This document shows, piece after piece, positions 46,901 through 56,875 of a stretch of DNA of 64,000 nucleotides. Numbering within the stretch: position 1 is the stretch's first letter; the number at the start of each line of letters is the position of its first letter. Under the pieces are notes generated by a model. The model made no database searches. It was not told the origin of the DNA and saw only the letters and a program-made list of their open reading frames with translations. The stretch covers positions 806,001-870,000 of the forward strand of contig NC_087381.1 in the NCBI RefSeq assembly GCF_963675165.1, in the 5' to 3' direction. Origin of the DNA: Halichondria panicea. Taxonomy: Eukaryota > Porifera > Demospongiae > Suberitida > Halichondriidae. A program made the position numbers and the translations under genes.

Positions 46901-49433
46901 GTAGTACGTAATTACTATATTATAGATTACTCTGATGGTAAAACTTTCAAGTTCATAAAACTTGTCACTAATTTTAATTGTATATAGTCGTACCTTAATA
47001 ATTATAATTATAACACACAGGATGGTTTTGGGGTGACCCTCACGTCACTACCCTTGATGGGGATGTGTTCACCTTCAATGGCTGGGGGGAGTACAGCCTC
47101 CTCGAGTTTACTACCGACACGACCGCCTTCACATTTCAGGGACGAACAGGCAATGTCAGTGACTCTGAACGCTCTGCTACAAAACTGATAGCTTTCGCTT
47201 TTGGTGTGAGCACCGAGATGCGCGTTCAGGTGAGTAAGAGTTTCACAACTTGAGCAGAGATAATCTTACTTTCTTTGTCCCTTTTAAGTTGACGTAACTT
47301 GTCTTGAATTCGTAGCCATAGGATTGTATAACTACTATTATGATACAGTACAGTGTGTTGTCAACCTACTACTTGTCCCTAATAGGTGGACGTAAATGGC
47401 GATACTGGACTCACGGTGTTATTTAATGGAGACGACATATCAGCAAATGTGTCAAACACGAATGATAGTTTCACAATCGATCAGCTGTCCGTTTCCAGGG
47501 AAAGCGAAAATTCCTTGACAACTAGTTTTGAAAACGGGATTGGGGTCACTATTACGGCTTCGTTTGAAATGTTGTCCTTTGTACTGTCAATGCCAGAGGA
47601 ATTCCAGAACGTGACCCGAGGGCTAATGGGAAATTATAACGGAGATCCTACGGACGACATCGTGTTTAGGAACGGAGATATGCTCTCTGGAAACGTGTCT
47701 GACAGGATGATACATGACTTCGGACAATCATGTAAATATAAATACATGTACATTAATGTGTATAGGCAGGCAGCAACCAGATAAATGGGCAATTTGAACA
47801 TATGCGTAGTACGGTTGCGAGTTTTGTAAAAAGTACACGTACGTATGTCTTAAGCTATAGTCCAATCTATTAATTCTAAGTCACCAATAATGCTATATAG
47901 CCTTCTCTCTTCTCGATCTCTCTTCTTGAGATACATGCATAACTGCATCAAAATCAGTACATGGCATGGCGGCGTGCCTCGGTTATAACTTTAATCCCAG
48001 CTGTAATTGTATTCACTCTTATATCTACGTGTGTACCCACAGGGGAGATCAGTGCACAAGATTCCTTCTTCACATACCCTGAGGGAATGTCTGCAGCTGA
48101 CTATTCTTTTCCCAATCACGAGCCCATATTTGCGGATGAAGCGGCGGACAGTGTTCCACAAGATGTGCTCGATGCTTGCGGTGATAATCAAGAGTGTATC
48201 TTTGACGCTATTCAGACTGGAAACCTGGAAATTGGCATGGAAACCTTGACTACGAACAATGGGAATATTGATGATCAGAATCAAGCAAGTAAGTGCAGTA
48301 CAGTCTGTAAGCAGGTCACCCTCTATAATATATACAGCCGGGCCCAAAGTCTCTCCGTAGCATGTGTTTGGACCTGTGTTAGCAGGCCACCCTCTATAAT
48401 ACAGCCGGGCCCAAAGTCTCTCTGTAGCATGTGTTTGGACCTGTGTTAGCAGGCCACCCTCTATAATACAGCCGGGCCCAAAGTCTCTCTGTAGCATGTG
48501 TTTGGACCTGTGTTAGCAGGCCACCCTCTATAAAATACAGCCAGGTTAATGGGCCCCAAAGTCTCTCCGTAGCATGTGTTTGGACCTGTGTTAGCAGGCC
48601 ACCCTCTATAATACAGCCAGGTTAATGGGCCCCAAAGTCTCTCCGTAGCATGTGTTTGGACCTGTGTTAGCAGGTCACCCTCTATAATACAGCCAGGTTA
48701 ATGGGGCCCCAAAGTCTCCATAGCATGTGTTTGGACCTGTGTTAGCAGGCCACCCTCTATAATACAGCCATTTAATGTTAATGGGTCCCGAAGTCTCCAT
48801 AGCATTCATTTGGACCTGTGTTAGCAGCTCACCTTTTTGTTATAGCCACTGTTGTCTGCTTAGTCCTAAGGGTGCCGCAATGATAATCTCCCAACTTAAT
48901 ACCAGCTGCCTATAATGTTAAGTGCATGTATACAGTACTTACGAGACTCAGTCGCAGATATTTCGCTCATTTTGATATGTTGTGAGCGTATCTGCTGTAT
49001 TTTTTCCACAGGCAACAGCCCCCCACTAATCACGGGACCAAACATGCTCCGTCTTGATGTGGGCGTCATGGCAATCCTCCGTTTCAACGTATCGGATGAT
49101 AAAAACATGTTCAACGTCACGGTTGTCGGCGGTCTACCAGAAAACTCACAGCTAACACCGACTGTTATGGATGGGTACACGGACTACGAGTTCGACTGGA
49201 CACTATCGACTGTGGAGTCAGCGAGATCGATCATGTTTGAGGCCAGAGATGAACTTAATGCGAGTGCCGTACTGAATGTGCAAGTGCAGACCTGTGCCTG
49301 TATGAATAGCAGTGACTGCACTATTGAGGGCATCGCTGACACAACTGCTAGTAGCATTGTTCTCAACTGTGAATGCTCAGAAGGTGTGTTTTAAATGTGT
49401 AGCATGCGACTGGTGGAACTGGCCTCTGTGTGC

Positions 49434-49478
<45 letters not shown>

Positions 49479-52400
49479 CGTGTGTGTGTGTGTGTGTGTG
49501 CATGTGTGCGTGTGTGCGTGTGTGTGTGTGTGTGCGTGCGTGGGTGCCTTTATGCTAGCAGATGTTACTGTAGGCCTATAGCTAGTCAGTCTAGCTATAT
49601 TTACTGAGTATATAGCAACTGCATGGTGTACTGGCCTATATAGTGTGTATGCACTTCCTATTTATCTTACAGCCTGGATGGGAGAGTTCTGTGAAGAGGA
49701 CGTCGATGGTTGCATGGAGTTCATGTGTTTTGATGATGTGGCTTGTACCGACGTACCGGCTCCAGGAGTGGGGGCGGCGTGTGGAATGTGCCCTGATGGA
49801 TACGTGGGCGACGGAGAGAAGTGTGAAGGTGTGTGTTGTGTGGATACATAGTTTCCTTAATATCTGTTGATGAGCATGGAAAATTGTACAGTGTCAAGAC
49901 AAAATGTACATGTAGGTATACAAGTTGTATTTCTGCAAGGCAATAGACTATAAATACATGCGTACTAGCATTAACAAGTCATCAACTACTTGAGGGTGTG
50001 TCCCTTCCCGTGTCATCTATCTATTGTCACGTGACATACAGATATCAACGAGTGTACGAACGGTACGCATGGATGCTCTCAGATCTGTAACAACGTTCAG
50101 GGCTCCTTTGAGTGTCTGTGTAATGAAGGTTACAGGCTCGCCAATGCAACATACTGTGAGGGTAAGTACACCGATGCAGCTTATATACTTTTGTAATTTT
50201 GTGTAAAGCAAAAAATAATCTTTATACAAGCTATTATGGGATCTAATTAATCAACAAATTACAATATTATTGTGGCCTACATACAGGGTGTAGTACTATT
50301 TATCATGATGTCATTGTTTTCCCGGACAGATATCAATGAGTGTGACATGTTGAATGGTCGCTGTCACCAAAACTGTACTAACAACGATGGTGGTCACAGC
50401 TGCAGCTGTTTCGAGGGTTACGAGCTGAGCAACGACAATCTAACATGTACAGGTATGTACGGAAATCAATGATGTATAATTTATAGTATAGTTCTCTGTA
50501 GTTTATGGAATATTTCGTGTACATACAAATCATGTGCACGTGCCTGCATGTTTGCAGATCGAACACGTACTGTTGTTTTGATGCTATATACATGTATGTC
50601 TCAAATTTTGTATCTTGTTATAGTGATGATGTAATTTATTTTAACTTGTTCCCTATAGTGCTACCAACTTTCGTGTGCCCAGTCAACAACACCTGCTCAC
50701 AGAACTGTGTAAGTCTCTTAGGAGTGGAGACTTGTAGCTGTAACCAAGGCTACCAGCTCGCCACGAACAACCAAACTTGCTCGGGTAAGTGCATGGGTCA
50801 GGCAGGTGCTGGGTAATCCTCTCAGTAGAGTTTAAGATATGGCTGTTTTACTTTTTAGACGAGTGCTTTAGTACAGATCGATACTTGACTGCTAATCTGA
50901 GGTAGCAAAATATACTTTGCAGTATTTATTATGGTTGTGAGGTGTACATGTACATAATTATGTTAACTTTTATTTAGTATCAAGATGACTAAAAACTAGA
51001 GAGATGGTTCTCTATTTGAATTAAGGCTGCACCTATATAATTATCTCTGTACTTGTATATAATTATAGCTTTAATGTAATGTATAGTTATATAGTATGAG
51101 AACTGATTATTTGTACACGTATATACGTAGCTCTTCTAAAGTAATGCTGTTATGATTGTGCATGCATGTATGCAGATGTGGACGAGTGCCTGGAAGGTCC
51201 CTGTGGGCAAGGATGTAACAATACAGATGGAGGCTTTGTATGTTACTGCAGAGACGGCTATACACTGCAACCGGATGAAACAACATGCATGGGTACGAAC
51301 AACCACGATTTATGTAACTCTAATTTTAGCATAAGTAGACATATAGCGGTGCATGTGCAATGTAACCCCTACATAACGACCTGTATAGTAAACACATTTA
51401 TAAAGGGAATATATATAATTATATATAAGTTCATTATTTTGGGACCTATACCCTGTATATTAATTGGGGTATAAATGTTCGTGGTTTTCGCTGATTAACA
51501 TGTACTGCGAATGTTTATACCCACGAATTTAATATTGCATGCATGCATGCTGCAGAAAGGCTGCTATTCCGCAAAAACCTTTCTATATCGGTCATTCTGC
51601 GTATAAATTTATACCCTCGAAATAATTATACCCGCTATACGGTATTTATTTAGTTGATAAAATAATGTATAATGAGTATATGACACATGCATCCATTGCA
51701 GACATTAATGAATGCCTGGTGTCGGCTATGAGTGGTGTTACTCTGTGTACCTCTCCCATGTTCTGTGTTAACATGCCTGGGGATGCGGGGAAGTACTCCT
51801 GTCAGTGTCCGGAGGGAACTATACAAGCCGGAAACACGTGTGGTATGTGTGGGTGTGTGGGTAGTGTCTGTAGTAAGTGTGGGTGTGGGTGTGGGTGTGT
51901 GGGTAGTGTCTGTAGTAAGTGTGGGTGTGGGTGTGTGAGTAGTGCATGTGTGTAGTATGTGGGTAGGTTAATTAGTTTGGGTGTGCGAAAATTAACTGTC
52001 AAGTAATTTTTCTATAATTATTATGACGTATAAATTGTAATTATTTTCATTTTCATTAACTCTTTTCACATTTGTTGCCTCCTTTCCTGTAGTCATGCCG
52101 ACCACGCCCCCACCTACTATCGTTGTGCCAACAGGCACAGTTCCATCTGCGTTCAGAGATAATGCCGTTGTCATCACACTTGATGGCCGAACAGCTGAAG
52201 AGGTACAGTGTATATATGTACATGTACGATATAGTGTGGGTGTGTGTGTGGGTGGAGTGAATAATTAATTATTTGTTTATTATGCCTATAAAAAATAATT
52301 ATATCAACAAAAATGACAACCTCATTTTGAACCTCGTTGAGTCTTTGTTTGATATCAACAGGGTATTGAAAAAGTAGTTTACCTAGCAAATGAAAGCATC

Positions 52401-54463
52401 GCGGGTGCTGATGCCTCAGTGGAGGTGTCAAAGCTACATATATAATCATTTTTCTTTCCCATCCAGTTTGATGAGACCCAAAGACAGATGTTCCGAGTCT
52501 CAACTGCAAACGCTATCAACGCGTACTGCAGAGAGAATCCCTGTACTTTTAGCAGAAAGTAAGCTTGTTATAATTATACTTGCACGTAATTAACAATATC
52601 TGAGGCTAATCAAATACCAGGGTGTCATACAGGGGAGGGGGTCCAGGGTGTCATACATCCAGGGAGGGGGGGGGTGCCAACGGTAATCCCAAAATCCACG
52701 TAGTCGACACATTTTCAGGAACATCAACAGGGCATTGAAAAATCAATTCACCTACATGTATATATAGCAAATGAAAGATCTCCCCCCTCTACTGCAAAAA
52801 CACCCTGAAAGCATTCTCTTCATTTAGGGATGTCAGTTTCAATGCTCTATATTGTGTGATAGCTAGATGATACAAAACTGTGTGGGTGGGTATATCAAAT
52901 TTGGAAACTATGAGTGATTTTAATTCCCTTTCTATATATTCATATCTGGTTTTTGTGCTTTCCAGGAGACAAGCAGCCACGGTAACAGCAGATGATGTAA
53001 TAATCGAAAACGTGCGTGACAATAACGCTGGCCACTTGACCTTTGACATGTACGTCCAGAGTGGTGGTTCCGCTGCACTGCCTGCATCAGCTGTACAAGA
53101 GGCCATCGAGGTGGGTCAATTAGGGTACCCATATCAGTGTTCGTACAAAATGTAGGTAAAGATATTGAATTTTTAGGCCTAAATACAAACATCACGTACG
53201 TATAATAATTATAAGTCCATAACTTATGTTTTTATTATTGTCATATAAGCAGTCTATCTTAATTTTGCTCTGGAATAACATTCTTTAATATACGTATTTC
53301 TAACATATATCTAACATATATAATTATACATATCTTTCAGCGTAAGTTGATATTACACTCTCATCTCATACAGGAAAACCCCAATTTCTTCCCGGGCCAG
53401 ATGGTGATGGTGGAACCCCTCGAAGCTCCGCCCACTACCATGCTCCCCATACCAGTGGGTCTGAGCACGGCCGAGATCATCGGGATAGCTGTTGGGTGTG
53501 CTGTGGGAGGCATTCTACTCATCGTGCTCATCGTTGTCCTCATTGTCTGGTGAGCTATGCACAGTCACAATATCAGGAGTATATGTTATCAGTCCATGCA
53601 CTTAGGAGCAGAGTTTTGGCTGTTACGTACCTTATAGCGGGTAATTTCCGGAGGACAAAATATTCGTTGTTTTTTCATGGTTGAAGCTCTGACCACGAAT
53701 ATTTTACCCACGAATGAAGCGACCTTGCCTACCTTTACCTGCAGTGCAAGCAGCAACCACGAAAATAGTATCCATGAAGTGACTAAAATTAATATTGCTC
53801 AACCATGAATGTTTTGTCCCCCGAAAATTACCAGCTACAGTACATGCATGCATGCAGAGGTGGCCTTTGTTGAGGTTTTTTGTACCTAAATTGTTCTTGG
53901 GGACCTGGTCCTGGGCTTTTTATCATAGTTGGCCTTTCTTCTGAGATATTCTATTGTTACATTGATTGCAGCATTGTTTTCCACTTTCTGTATAATTATA
54001 TATCTGCCGACCAAGTACATTTTACATACTGTATAGCATAAACACAAAGCTAGTTACACTACACCCACACACACACTCATACGCCCACTCACCCCACACA
54101 CACAGTATCATCCGTTACCGTCACAAACACCAAAAATCAGTCAACTTCAGCTACGGTATCGAGTATGACAATCCAGTTGCCGATAACGACGACGACATCG
54201 AACCAGCCAACACTCGTCCTATGAATGGGGTTGAAATAACAGTTGCTGCTCCTGACATCTACGTCAATCCTGGAGACCTGAGTGAACAAGCTGAAGAAGA
54301 GCCCAAGGCAAAAGAAGCAGCTGTTACTGACGAGATAGCTGAGAGAGACGAGGGTGCATCAAATTCAGACCGCTCAATGCAGAGCTTGATTCTCAAGTTC
54401 GGAGATGATGATGATAATGCCAGTCAGCATTCTACCGAGAAAGAAGAGCTCACTTCTCTCTGA
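17262..54463 (+). CDS. Giant LDLa / Calx-beta / NIDO-AMOP-vWD / EGF membrane protein
   Basis: Seventy exons can be read, and every one keeps frame with its neighbours, giving about 3911 residues. The start exon (17262-17316) encodes [18 protein letters not shown], a signal peptide. Approximate residues are LDLa 30-605, Calx-beta 608-2557, NIDO and AMOP 2558-2966, vWD 2967-3151, linker and Ig-like region 3152-3357, EGF-like 3358-3618, SEA-like region 3619-3760, one TM helix, then a tail of about 120 residues. NIDO-AMOP-vWD-EGF-TM is the MUC4 plan; LDLa and Calx-beta domains suggest calcium-dependent binding outside the cell. From exon 2 to exon 52 all introns are phase 1. The tail is acidic and ends in TSL. 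Whether all exons are used in one transcript is not known. Confidence 0.85.
17378..17605. repeat. Minisatellite C, inverted copy in intron 1 of the giant gene
   Basis: About three units of ggtggcctgctaacacaggt and ccaaacatatgctatggaga appear here, the reverse complement of the unit at 7223 and 48310. Confidence 0.85.
18044..19036. repeat. Dispersed repeat, copy in intron 2
   Basis: Two blocks (18044-18184 and 18493-19036) match 59890-60013 and 60571-61102 in the same order and orientation, nearly base for base in the second block. Landmarks are cccgtggtttagggcgtgcc and taggctgcatgt. I see no coding capacity. Confidence 0.85.
19165..19280. repeat. Short tandem repeat, C-rich
   Basis: Imperfect tandem units combine ccccccacactcac with caccacaaagca, about four times. 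Confidence 0.8.
20263..20463. repeat. Foldback element, family A, copy 3
   Basis: It starts taccgtatagcgggtaattt and ends with the inverse form, ctcctatacggta. It lies in the intron after the first LDLa exon. The centre contains ggtaaaggtaggcaaggtcg, shared with copies at 30117, 46136, 53628 and 59588. Confidence 0.85.
21310..21412. repeat. Tandem repeat next to an LDLa exon
   Basis: Four units of about 24 bases contain gggggtagctattgttagcc and start right after the donor of the third LDLa exon. Confidence 0.9.
21779..21985. repeat. Partial copy of the foldback repeat at 3439
   Basis: It shares atgctcgatcagaggccgct, tagcctcagtgaactttgac and the tacatgtacgtagct end with 3439-3620. Confidence 0.8.
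22422..22610. repeat. Intronic repeat also seen at 25437 and 26748
   Basis: The shared core is ttaattgattgtgaatgaca followed by ctgtacaag and gcgtttctaact. The other two copies sit in the equivalent introns of the duplicated LDLa pair. Confidence 0.8.
22950..23402. repeat. Large foldback element (about 450 bases)
   Basis: The left half (gagccaaatcagcagaaa, ggcaaggatcgtg, tgctcgcaaaacattctag) is mirrored in the right half. A single-arm copy is found at 36476-36656. Confidence 0.8.
25076..25270. repeat. Family A variant just before an LDLa exon
   Basis: It starts taccgtatagcgggttattt and ends with an inverse form (acttgctatcggta). It abuts the acceptor of exon 25290. A sister copy sits at 26348 before the sister exon 26602. 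Confidence 0.7.
25437..25640. repeat. Intronic repeat, second copy
   Basis: The same core as at 22422 and 26748. It lies between the two LDLa exons of the first duplicated pair. Confidence 0.8.
26348..26580. repeat. Family A variant before the duplicated LDLa exon
   Basis: A partner of the copy at 25076, with ends taccatatatagcgggtta and acctgctatatatatatggt. Confidence 0.7.
26748..26935. repeat. Intronic repeat, third copy
   Basis: The same core as at 22422 and 25437, following LDLa exon 26602-26727. Confidence 0.8.
27048..27228. repeat. Foldback element with 33-base ends
   Basis: taccagaggaggtgggtacg pairs with cgtacctacctactctggta. It lies in the intron before LDLa exon 27443. Confidence 0.8.
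29612..29890. mobile_element. MITE with pogo/Tc1-like ends
   Basis: Ends read tactagaacctcgattatcc and, inverted, gaggttctacta, with TA at the borders. The centre repeats ccggataatcgag. No transposase. Placement in the pogo/Tc1-mariner superfamily is from the look of the ends only. Confidence 0.6.
30117..30319. repeat. Foldback element, family A, copy 4
   Basis: It starts taccgtatagcgggtaattt and ends ttacccgctatacggt. It is very close to the copy at 20263 and lies inside Calx-beta domain 2's intron. Confidence 0.9.
30722..30802. repeat. Minisatellite C, fragment
   Basis: A single degenerate foldback unit: one end reads gtggctgtattatagagggt and the other gtgtttggacctgtgttagc. Confidence 0.7.
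36476..36656. repeat. Half copy of the foldback element at 22950
   Basis: It shares gccaatgagccaaatcagca, ttctggcaaggatcgtgtgt and tgatgctcgcaaaa with one arm of the larger element. Confidence 0.75.
37717..37870. repeat. Foldback element, family A, copy 5
   Basis: It starts taccgtatagcaggtaattt and ends with a degenerate inverse (ccgctattagacagta). It is closest to the copy at position 5. Confidence 0.75.
40471..40575. repeat. Family A, half element
   Basis: The left end taccgtatagcgagtaattt is present; the right end is not recognisable. Confidence 0.5.
41241..41318. repeat. Foldback element, family B, short copy
   Basis: gcgggtatatttctaggata pairs with taccctcgaaatatacccgc. Family B shares the outermost bases of family A but has a different interior with ttcgagggtata. 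Confidence 0.75.
42433..42577 (+). pseudogene. Chimeric relic of a Calx-beta exon in an intron
   Basis: 42433-42487 repeats the intron start after 39912. Then 42518-42577 repeats the acceptor and first part of exon 39272 (up to SDITE) before homology stops and frame is lost. No donor follows, so it is not a usable exon. Confidence 0.7.
43656..43905. repeat. 37-base minisatellite with GGGGAATCCCC cores
   Basis: Seven tandem units contain cggggaatccccg or a variant, then caccat(t/c)actgcattata. The first unit has gggaattcccc. It lies in the intron before Calx-beta domain 17. Confidence 0.95.
44728..45720 (+). other. NIDO domain of the giant protein
   Basis: Exon 44728-44891 and the first part of exon 45179-46032. 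Visible features are SGLPYGS, then [45 protein letters not shown] and NINDG, typical of the nidogen-like NIDO domain at the start of MUC4-type modules. Its role is presumed to be extracellular matrix contact. Confidence 0.75.
45721..46659 (+). other. AMOP domain of the giant protein
   Basis: The end of exon 45179-46032 plus exon 46451-46659. It is cysteine-rich: [35 protein letters not shown], then [19 protein letters not shown] and CSSY. The position after NIDO and before vWD, and the CxCxFxQAxxD pattern, fit AMOP of MUC4 and SUSD2. Confidence 0.75.
46136..46344. repeat. Foldback element, family A, copy 6
   Basis: It starts taccgtatagagggtaatgt and ends ttacccgctatacggta. It splits the AMOP coding region as part of an intron. 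Confidence 0.85.
47021..47731 (+). other. vWD domain with GDPH motif
   Basis: Exons 47021-47229 and 47386-47731. It begins [13 protein letters not shown] and ends [13 protein letters not shown], the two hallmarks of a von Willebrand type D domain. GDPH is at 47032-47043. In several mucins this motif is cut between Asp and Pro. Confidence 0.85.
48043..49383 (+). other. Post-vWD region and Ig/cadherin-like stretch
   Basis: Exon 48043-48288 carries the SFFTYPEG stretch that follows vWD in MUC4-type proteins. Exon 49012-49383 has SPPLITGPN, a beta-rich stretch, and a cysteine pair CACMNSSDC leading into the EGF-like part. The second stretch is not firmly assigned. Confidence 0.55.
48310..48850. 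repeat. Minisatellite C, largest array
   Basis: About seven tandem units (gtgtttggacctgtgttagc, ggccaccctctataatacag) fill the intron after exon 48043-48288. Early units read agccgggcccaaagtctc, and later ones agccaggttaatgggcccc. Confidence 0.95.
49384..49545. repeat. TG-rich run after a donor site
   Basis: The intron opens with gtgtgttt and runs into a long TG/TGCG repeat. Confidence 0.9.
49673..51842 (+). other. Block of about six EGF-like domains
   Basis: Exons 49673-49828, 50042-50161, 50330-50452, 50659-50784, 51176-51292 and 51702-51842. Four start with the calcium-binding signature DINEC or DVDEC (50042, 50330, 51176, 51702). Each shows the CxC and six-cysteine layout. All introns here are phase 1. 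Confidence 0.85.
51448..51644. repeat. Foldback element, family B
   Basis: The left half contains ggggtataaatgttcgtggt and the right half ends ttatacccgctatacggta. Confidence 0.65.
51845..51950. repeat. GTGTGGG tandem repeat
   Basis: Two larger units of gggtagtgtctgtagtaagt separated by gtgtgggtgtggg, just after the last EGF donor. Confidence 0.85.
52093..53460 (+). other. Membrane-proximal SEA-like region
   Basis: Exons 52093-52202, 52467-52558, 52966-53110 and the start of 53374-53549. After a Thr/Pro-rich linker, a stretch of about 100 residues with [21 protein letters not shown] and [11 protein letters not shown] precedes the TM helix. Length, position and pattern are SEA-like, but I cannot confirm the fold. 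Confidence 0.4.
53461..54463 (+). other. Transmembrane helix and cytoplasmic tail of the giant protein
   Basis: The end of exon 53374-53549 encodes [20 protein letters not shown] and more hydrophobic residues. Exon 54106-54463 encodes IIRYRHKHQ and an acidic tail with FGDDDDN and the C-terminal residues EELTSL. No PPxY is present. Confidence 0.85.
53628..53842. repeat. Foldback element, family A, copy 7
   Basis: It starts taccttatagcgggtaattt, has the shared centre gcgaccttgcctacctttac, and ends with accagctacagta. It lies in the last intron of the giant gene. Confidence 0.85.
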
Positions 54464-55221
54464 ACAAACTGAACTAACTGATAATAATTATGTGACTCAG
54501 TTTTTTAGCGGAATATTTTAGAAGGTAGAAGTATAATTCGATTCATTTTAAGCTGATTTATTTTATTTGCTTTTGTCATTAATATCAAACTATATAATTA
54601 TCCTTGTGTTTTGATTTCCAATTTAATTCTTTCTTACTAGCATCTGAAGAAATACTATAATTTATGAAGTACCAATCAAAATAATTATATATTTTGTAGT
54701 CAGCTAATTATCTGGGGCAAAAAATATTCAGCTATAATACTACTAGATTCTTCTACAATTTACAGCAGTTCAATATGACTATATTTATTATAACAGTCAT
54801 GTACAGCTAGTGCCTCATAACTACATTACAGCAGCATCATGTTAGGCTAACACTTGATGAATAACAAACGATGTTGCCAATCTTTTCTCTGTAGTTGCTG
54901 TGACATTTTTAAGTGGATCGTTGCCCAATGTCAGATAGTTATTCTGACGACCAGTAGTATTCTGATGACCAAGCTCACAGATGATCGTCTGCCTATCGTT
55001 CGATGACCGTGATATCGCTTCAAATTGAAATGTTGGAGGACGACTGACCTGTATAATTATGCCGGATATTTATTAGACAGATTTTGCTCATATTAAATAA
55101 AAATGCAGGCACATGCATAATCAACAAGATGCTTGTAGAGCGTGCGTTGAGCTTCATCATTGCATAGTGGCAAACTGTTAGTGGTGCGCTGAGGAATGCA
55201 TAACACATGCAGTATAATTAG

Positions 55222-55397
55222 ACCATTTAGCAGGTCTATTTCGAGGGTATAAAAATGTTTGTGGTTTTCGCGAATTAGGCACGTACCGCGAATTTAATAT
55301 CGCATGCTGCAAAAAGGCACTATTCCACGAACATTAAACCCGCGAAAACCTTTCTAAAGGCATTTCCGCAAACATTTATACCCTCGAATACAGTACA
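55222..55397. repeat. Foldback element, family B
   Basis: agcaggtctatttcgagggt pairs with the far end atttataccctcgaa; the centre contains gcaaaaaggcac-type sequence. Confidence 0.65.
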
Positions 55398-55540
55398 CCA
55401 CAAAATAATAGTTGCGAACTATAATTATAGGATCCCTATTAATGAGGTGAGGGCGGTGGGACTATTTGCATGCAGGAGTCGGGAAAGCACAGGAACGGTA
55501 CATGCAGAGAGTGGGAAATTATCTATCTCACATAATTGTT

Positions 55541-55576
55541 ATACCTCGGTGCGCATGCGCAAGCGAGGTATACGGT

Positions 55577-55632
<56 letters not shown>

Positions 55633-55910
55633 CTGCTACAGCTGCTCAAGGATGAATCAAGTGCAAGTAAGAGTTTCTATAGGCTTCTAGTCATGTTTAC
55701 TTGGATTTTAATTCGTGGATTTGCAAAATAATGCTTCGTTCTCGAGTTATGCCTAGTTTTGCTTACTTGGAATGCCATTGCAGCCTTTTCAGAAGAGTAC
55801 GTATAGCCAAACTTGTTTACCGAATGTTGCTACTCTACTTAGTAATTAGCTCTGCACTAGAACGCTAGCTGCAAGAGTGAGAAGAGAGCTCCAAGGCTCT
55901 GCAGACGGCA
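55541..55910. repeat. Dispersed repeat, family F, with palindromic head and TG run
   Basis: The head is the palindrome tacctcggtgcgcatgcgca to gcgaggta, followed by a TG run and about 280 bases related to 1380-1640. An inverted related piece lies at 56290-56400. Confidence 0.7.
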
Positions 55911-56123
55911 GCCATTAATTCTAGACTTGAACTTTTGGCATCGATCGTTTTTAACAACAATCATGGTTTATCAACTCTTTGAGTTTGCATGCACGATTGT
56001 GACTGCTATTAGTAGCTTTATGTTATGTAGCTTTGGCATCTCCACCGAGGCATCAGCACCCGCGGTGCTTTCATTTCCGTAGTTTTAAAGTGTTTGCAGC
56101 CACCAATAGCTAGAAATTCTATA

Positions 56124-56256
56124 TACCGTATATAGCGGGTATATTTCGAGGGTATAAACTTTCGCGGAATGACCGTTATAGAAAGGTTTTGCGGTGCATG
56201 CTTAATCAGCGAAAACCACGAACATTTATACCCTCGAAATATACGAGCTATATAGT
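56124..56256. repeat. Foldback element, family B
   Basis: It starts taccgtatatagcgggtata, with tttcgagggtataaa inside, and ends ataccctcgaaatatacgag. Confidence 0.8.
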
Positions 56257-56785
56257 AGAATAACTAACTATAGATCTACCCATGAGTTTGAGGAGACTGC
56301 AATGGCAGATAATAAGCTCAATCCCCTTCCTCTTTATCAATGGCAATGGCCGTCAAGGTAAGCAAATCTAGCCATAACTCGAAATCCACAACCAATAAAA
56401 CCTTGCTAAAAGCCTATAGCTCTTATATACCTGTTCTTAAATTTTAAGTGTGGAAATTCTTCCTTTGCAAAAAATAACTAAATCCTACCACTTGCAATTT
56501 CATACCTTATGAAATATTACTGCTGAGGTTGCTGCAGGTTGTCAACGTTTTTCTTGTCTTTTTTTCTTGTCAGTTCTCTACAAAATCTTTAAGTAGCCTT
56601 CTGCAAGCTCTCTTGGTGTTCTAGAGTCTTATATATTTCTTTATCTTTCTAGCTGTTTTCTTTCTCTTAAACTCGTCTTCAACTGGGAGAACTCAATTTT
56701 GTTGCTACGCATTCTTCTGGTTGATAAAGCAACCGCATGTTGCGCATGCGCAGTTTCTGCATTTTGGTTGCCAAGCAATAAATGC

Positions 56786-56875
56786 ATTATCCCATGGATA
56801 CTGATGATTATCACTCGTCCGTGCCTATAGTAACTGTCACAGACTCGTGATAATCTTCAGTATCCATAGGATAAT
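56786..56875. repeat. Inverted repeat over the 3' end of the minus-strand gene
   Basis: The two arms, attatcccatggatactgat and atcagtatccat-type sequence, are about 28 bases each with few mismatches. The right arm contains the last codons and the stop of the minus-strand gene. Confidence 0.8.

Larger units (their letters stand above)
54464..56856. other. Convergent intergenic region between the giant gene and the minus-strand gene
   Basis: It holds the 3' flanks of both genes and several repeats (55222, 55541, 56124, 56786). I see no gene of its own. Confidence 0.6.

Noticed and set aside
48310..48850. 85-base repeats as a CRISPR array or coding repeat
   Set aside because: No spacers, and the frames lack conserved starts or splice fit; it is an intronic minisatellite.
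52545..52975. Furin cleavage site at SRKR in the SEA-like region
   Set aside because: The minimal R-x-K/R-R pattern is not met because the fourth position back is serine.
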